A DNA stretch of 7,344 bases, taken from the NCBI GenBank assembly GCA_948435975.1, contig CAOJHG010000099.1, forward strand, positions 1-7,344. Reading direction: 5' to 3'. Below the pieces are notes generated by a model, which worked only from the letters and a program-made list of their open reading frames with translations, ran no database searches and was not told the DNA's origin. Position 1 is the first letter of the stretch. Every line of letters starts with the position of its first letter. Positions 6,584 to 7,344 of this stretch are shown here, piece by piece. Source of the stretch: an uncultured Oscillibacter sp. GTDB lineage: Bacteria; Bacillota; Clostridia; Oscillospirales; Oscillospiraceae. Position numbers and translations under genes: made by a program.

Positions 6584-7344
6584 TTACTCTACAGCGGCCG
6601 CAGCCTCCTCTTCCTTCATCCCATTTTCCTCCTGGTGCGGGACCATCTCCTCCGCCTTGTTCTGGTAGACCTGGAGGCCCGTTCCAGCAGGAATCAGCTT
6701 GCCGATGATAACATTCTCCTTCAAGCCAATCAGGTGGTCCGCCTTGCCCTTGATAGCGGCCTCCGTCAGCACCTTTGTCGTTTCCTGGAAGGACGCCGCA
6801 GACAGGAAGGAATCCGTTGCCAGGGATGCCTTGGTAATGCCCATCAGGAGCTGGGTGCCTTCCGCGTGGCGCAGAGGCTCGCCGGTCTCCTGGCGCTCCC
6901 CGCTGGCGTTGCGGCGGTCAATCTCCCTGTTGGCGTTCTCCAGCTCCAGAACATCCACCATGGAGCCATCCAGCAAGTTCGTATCGCCGGCGTCCTCCAG
7001 CCGGACCTTGCGCATCATCTGCCGGACAATCACTTCGATGTGTTTATCATTGATGTCCACGCCCTGCTGCCGGTACACGCGGAGAACTTCCTGAATCAGA
7101 TAGTTGTACACCGCGTCCGCGCCCCGAATCCGGAGAACGTCATGGGGGTCCAGCGCACCATAAGTCAACTGGTGGCCCGCCTCAATGGTGTCCCCGTCCC
7201 GCACCTGAAGGCCCGTATGAGGCACAGCATAGGTCCGGGTGTCTCCGTCGTCAGGATTGGTGATGATAATATTCAGCAGGCTTCCCTTGGCGGCTTCCTC
7301 AAAACGGACAGAGCCGCCGCTTTCCGCCAGGGTCGCCATAGGCT
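6584..7344 (-). CDS. rpoC: DNA-directed RNA polymerase subunit beta', C-terminal part, cut by window edge
   Basis: This is the end of the largest catalytic subunit of RNA polymerase: 252 residues and the TAA stop, with the rest outside the window. Conserved C-terminal motifs are plain: [16 protein letters not shown], the long [20 protein letters not shown] and the stretch [32 protein letters not shown] that follows it; the last belong to the jaw-to-clamp C-terminal region. It ends in a Glu/Ala-rich tail (EEEAAAAVE), common in Firmicutes. The frame runs through the edge at 7344, so an internal Met at 7339 is not the start. The catalytic NADFDGD motif lies outside the window. A strong terminator follows at 6513-6555, so rpoC is the last gene of its transcript, and no ribosomal gene such as rpsL follows directly. 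Confidence 0.98.
   Translation of the reverse strand, partial: PMATLAESGGSVRFEEAAKGSLLNIIITNPDDGDTRTYAVPHTGLQVRDGDTIEAGHQLTYGALDPHDVLRIRGADAVYNYLIQEVLRVYRQQGVDINDKHIEVIVRQMMRKVRLEDAGDTNLLDGSMVDVLELENANREIDRRNASGERQETGEPLRHAEGTQLLMGITKASLATDSFLSAASFQETTKVLTEAAIKGKADHLIGLKENVIIGKLIPAGTGLQVYQNKAEEMVPHQEENGMKEEEAAAAVE

Overview
The window looks like chromosomal DNA from a fairly GC-rich, low-oxygen Clostridia-type Firmicute, most likely a gut member of the Oscillospiraceae. The basis is a pyruvate:ferredoxin oxidoreductase, strong AGGAGG ribosome binding sites, clostridial-style extended -10 promoters (TGCTATAAT, TGCTATACT), a Gly/Ser-rich lipoprotein linker and many GCC/GGC codons. The genus is a guess. 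I saw no tRNA, rRNA, CRISPR array, insertion sequence or prophage gene.

Layout from left to right. Bases 1-609 (minus) hold the first 203 residues of pyruvate:ferredoxin oxidoreductase, cut by the window edge. Bases 610-886 are a divergent promoter region with a very good nifJ promoter, a possible Rex (NADH-sensing) box and one or two promoters for comM. Bases 887-2404 (plus) hold comM, a complete AAA+ YifB/ComM-type ATPase. Bases 2405-2545 separate two converging genes and carry a one-way terminator for the minus-strand operon.

Bases 2546-6289 (minus) hold one operon, read right to left: a FadR-type GntR regulator, then the small permease (DctQ), large permease (DctM) and lipoprotein binding protein (DctP) of a TRAP transporter. 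It has its own promoter near 6347-6376, candidate operators around it, a hairpin at the gntR stop codon and another hairpin between dctM and dctP. Bases 6290-6583 hold this promoter and the rpoC terminator. Bases 6584-7344 (minus) hold the last 252 residues of RNA polymerase beta' (RpoC).

How it works together: the TRAP operon is a self-contained uptake module. DctP, anchored outside the membrane, should catch an organic acid; DctQ and DctM should import it with sodium or proton flow; the GntR protein probably senses the substrate or a product and controls the operon and itself. No catabolic gene lies beside it, so the substrate cannot be named. The module sits between housekeeping genes (rpoC on one side, comM and nifJ on the other). 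I found no clearly new system; the most interesting signals are regulatory sites and RNA hairpins between the genes.
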